In this document: piece after piece, positions 19,086-19,930 of the stretch
Numbering within the stretch: position 1 is the stretch's first letter
How the letters are laid out: the number at the start of each line of letters is the position of its first letter
Assembly (NCBI GenBank): GCA_027575765.1
Contig: JANBPT010000888.1
Coordinates: forward strand, 1-19,930
Origin: Tieghemiomyces parasiticus
Taxonomy: Eukaryota; Kickxellomycota; Dimargaritomycetes; Dimargaritales; Dimargaritaceae
Length of the DNA stretch: 19,930 bases
Reading direction: 5' to 3'
The notes under the pieces: model-generated
Told to the model about the DNA's origin: nothing
Database searches by the model: none
What the model saw: only the letters and a program-made list of their open reading frames with translations
Program-made: the position numbers and the translations under genes

Positions 19086-19930
19086 CCATGATTACCGCCG
19101 GGATATCGAATCGCCTGTACATCTTAATGAGGAGTTCGATATTCGACGCCTGTGTAAGATCGTATTTCATCGAGCCTCAAGCACCCCCACCGAGGTCCCT
19201 CTTACCCTCTCGACATGGAGTAGATGTGCTTCATTTTGACCCTGCTCACTCCCAACGACTACTTTCCTGCTTCCTGCCATGTACACTAAACGACACTATC
19301 TAATGGCTCCAGCGAGATCCAAGCGGTACTCACTCGCCTCCCCTCCCCATCTGCCCTCTGCTTAGTGCCATACCAGGGGAACCACTCCTGCACCCATCTC
19401 GTACCACGGCTAGTGCGGGTTAGCCATGACCTATTGACGGGTAATGTCGGCCAATCTAGCTATTGCCCAATAATCTGCCTTCGTAGTCCAACCATGCTGG
19501 CGTTCCGGAAAAGTGACGTGCTCAGAGCATTGTTTGGCTAAGGGATGTACAGCTATTTATATTGTTGAGTTGTGAAAGGGTGCCACACGAATGGCAGGTT
19601 TAGGAGTGACAATAGGCATGACAACTCATACCGGCAACCCATGTGCCATGAGCGTTAGGAAGCAAAGAAAGGGGGATACTGATTTAACAGGAGTGTGTGA
19701 ATAGGTAGGAGGGCAAGCAGTCGGAGCTGCAGCTAAGGTATACCGGGAAAAGGCGGTAGTGGAGAAGGTAATACAATGACCAACTTGATAACACCAGGGA
19801 AGACTAGGCGTGAGGGTGAACCCGTACGAACGGCAGCGGTTCACCCGCTAAGAAATGGTCGGCTAGTATAGAGGTTCTAGCAGTAGCCGGCACCGGTACC
19901 GCAGTAGCCCCACTTGGAGCAGCACTGGGT
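19086..19930. other. Unassigned right-flank sequence
   Basis: No gene is recognised. A + strand frame near 19085-19250 is open and partly charged (DIESPVHLNEEFDIRRLCKI) but matches no family I know. The part nearest copy C (to about 19110) has weak DNA similarity to the sequence just left of copy B (16690-16740), suggesting that the repeat unit may extend a little beyond the mariner reading frame. Nothing else is supported. Confidence 0.4.

Overview
The window looks like a gene-dense piece of a fungal nuclear genome, most likely an early-diverging (zygomycete- or chytrid-type) lineage. That placement is inference. It rests on short introns with GTAAGT-like donors, a Set3-type PHD/SET protein, a fungal-style RraA/HMG-aldolase-like protein, a Josephin deubiquitinase and a mitochondrial IF3. 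No bacterial operon, rRNA, tRNA, CRISPR array or prophage was recognised.

Layout from left to right. Positions 1-540 hold nothing recognisable. About 545-1850 is a decayed mariner transposon on the minus strand (copy A). After an anonymous stretch and a pyrimidine-rich leader comes an intronless mitochondrial IF3 gene (+, 2839-4221). A 1 kb intergenic gap separates it from a convergent, very GC-rich, intronless Set3/MLL5/UpSET-family chromatin gene (-, 5222-9238). Its upstream region (9239-11779) begins with about 0.9 kb of purine-rich + strand. Next is a four-exon Josephin-domain deubiquitinase gene (-, 11780-13294), which includes an 18-nt microexon. It lies head-to-head, 1.67 kb apart, with a four-exon RraA/HMG-aldolase-family gene (+, 14960-16225). 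The right end (about 16740-19085) carries two more mariner relics in opposite orientations (copies B and C), then unassigned sequence.

The four genes are unrelated housekeeping or regulatory functions: mitochondrial translation start, histone-deacetylase-complex chromatin reading, ubiquitin removal, and an aldolase or decarboxylase fold. They do not form a pathway. Two gene models were built by joining exons by eye. In both, each of the three introns has GT-AG ends, every junction is phase 0, and the joined protein restores a continuous family motif.

I found no convincing new multi-gene system. The points most worth a second look are the Josephin microexon, the split aldolase N-terminus, the duplicated basic SL-EY motif and degenerate SET active site in the Set3-like protein, strand-asymmetric pyrimidine tracts before genes, an 11-bp perfect G9CT/AGC9 hairpin between the head-to-head genes, and a possible SRA-domain fragment abutting mariner copy B.
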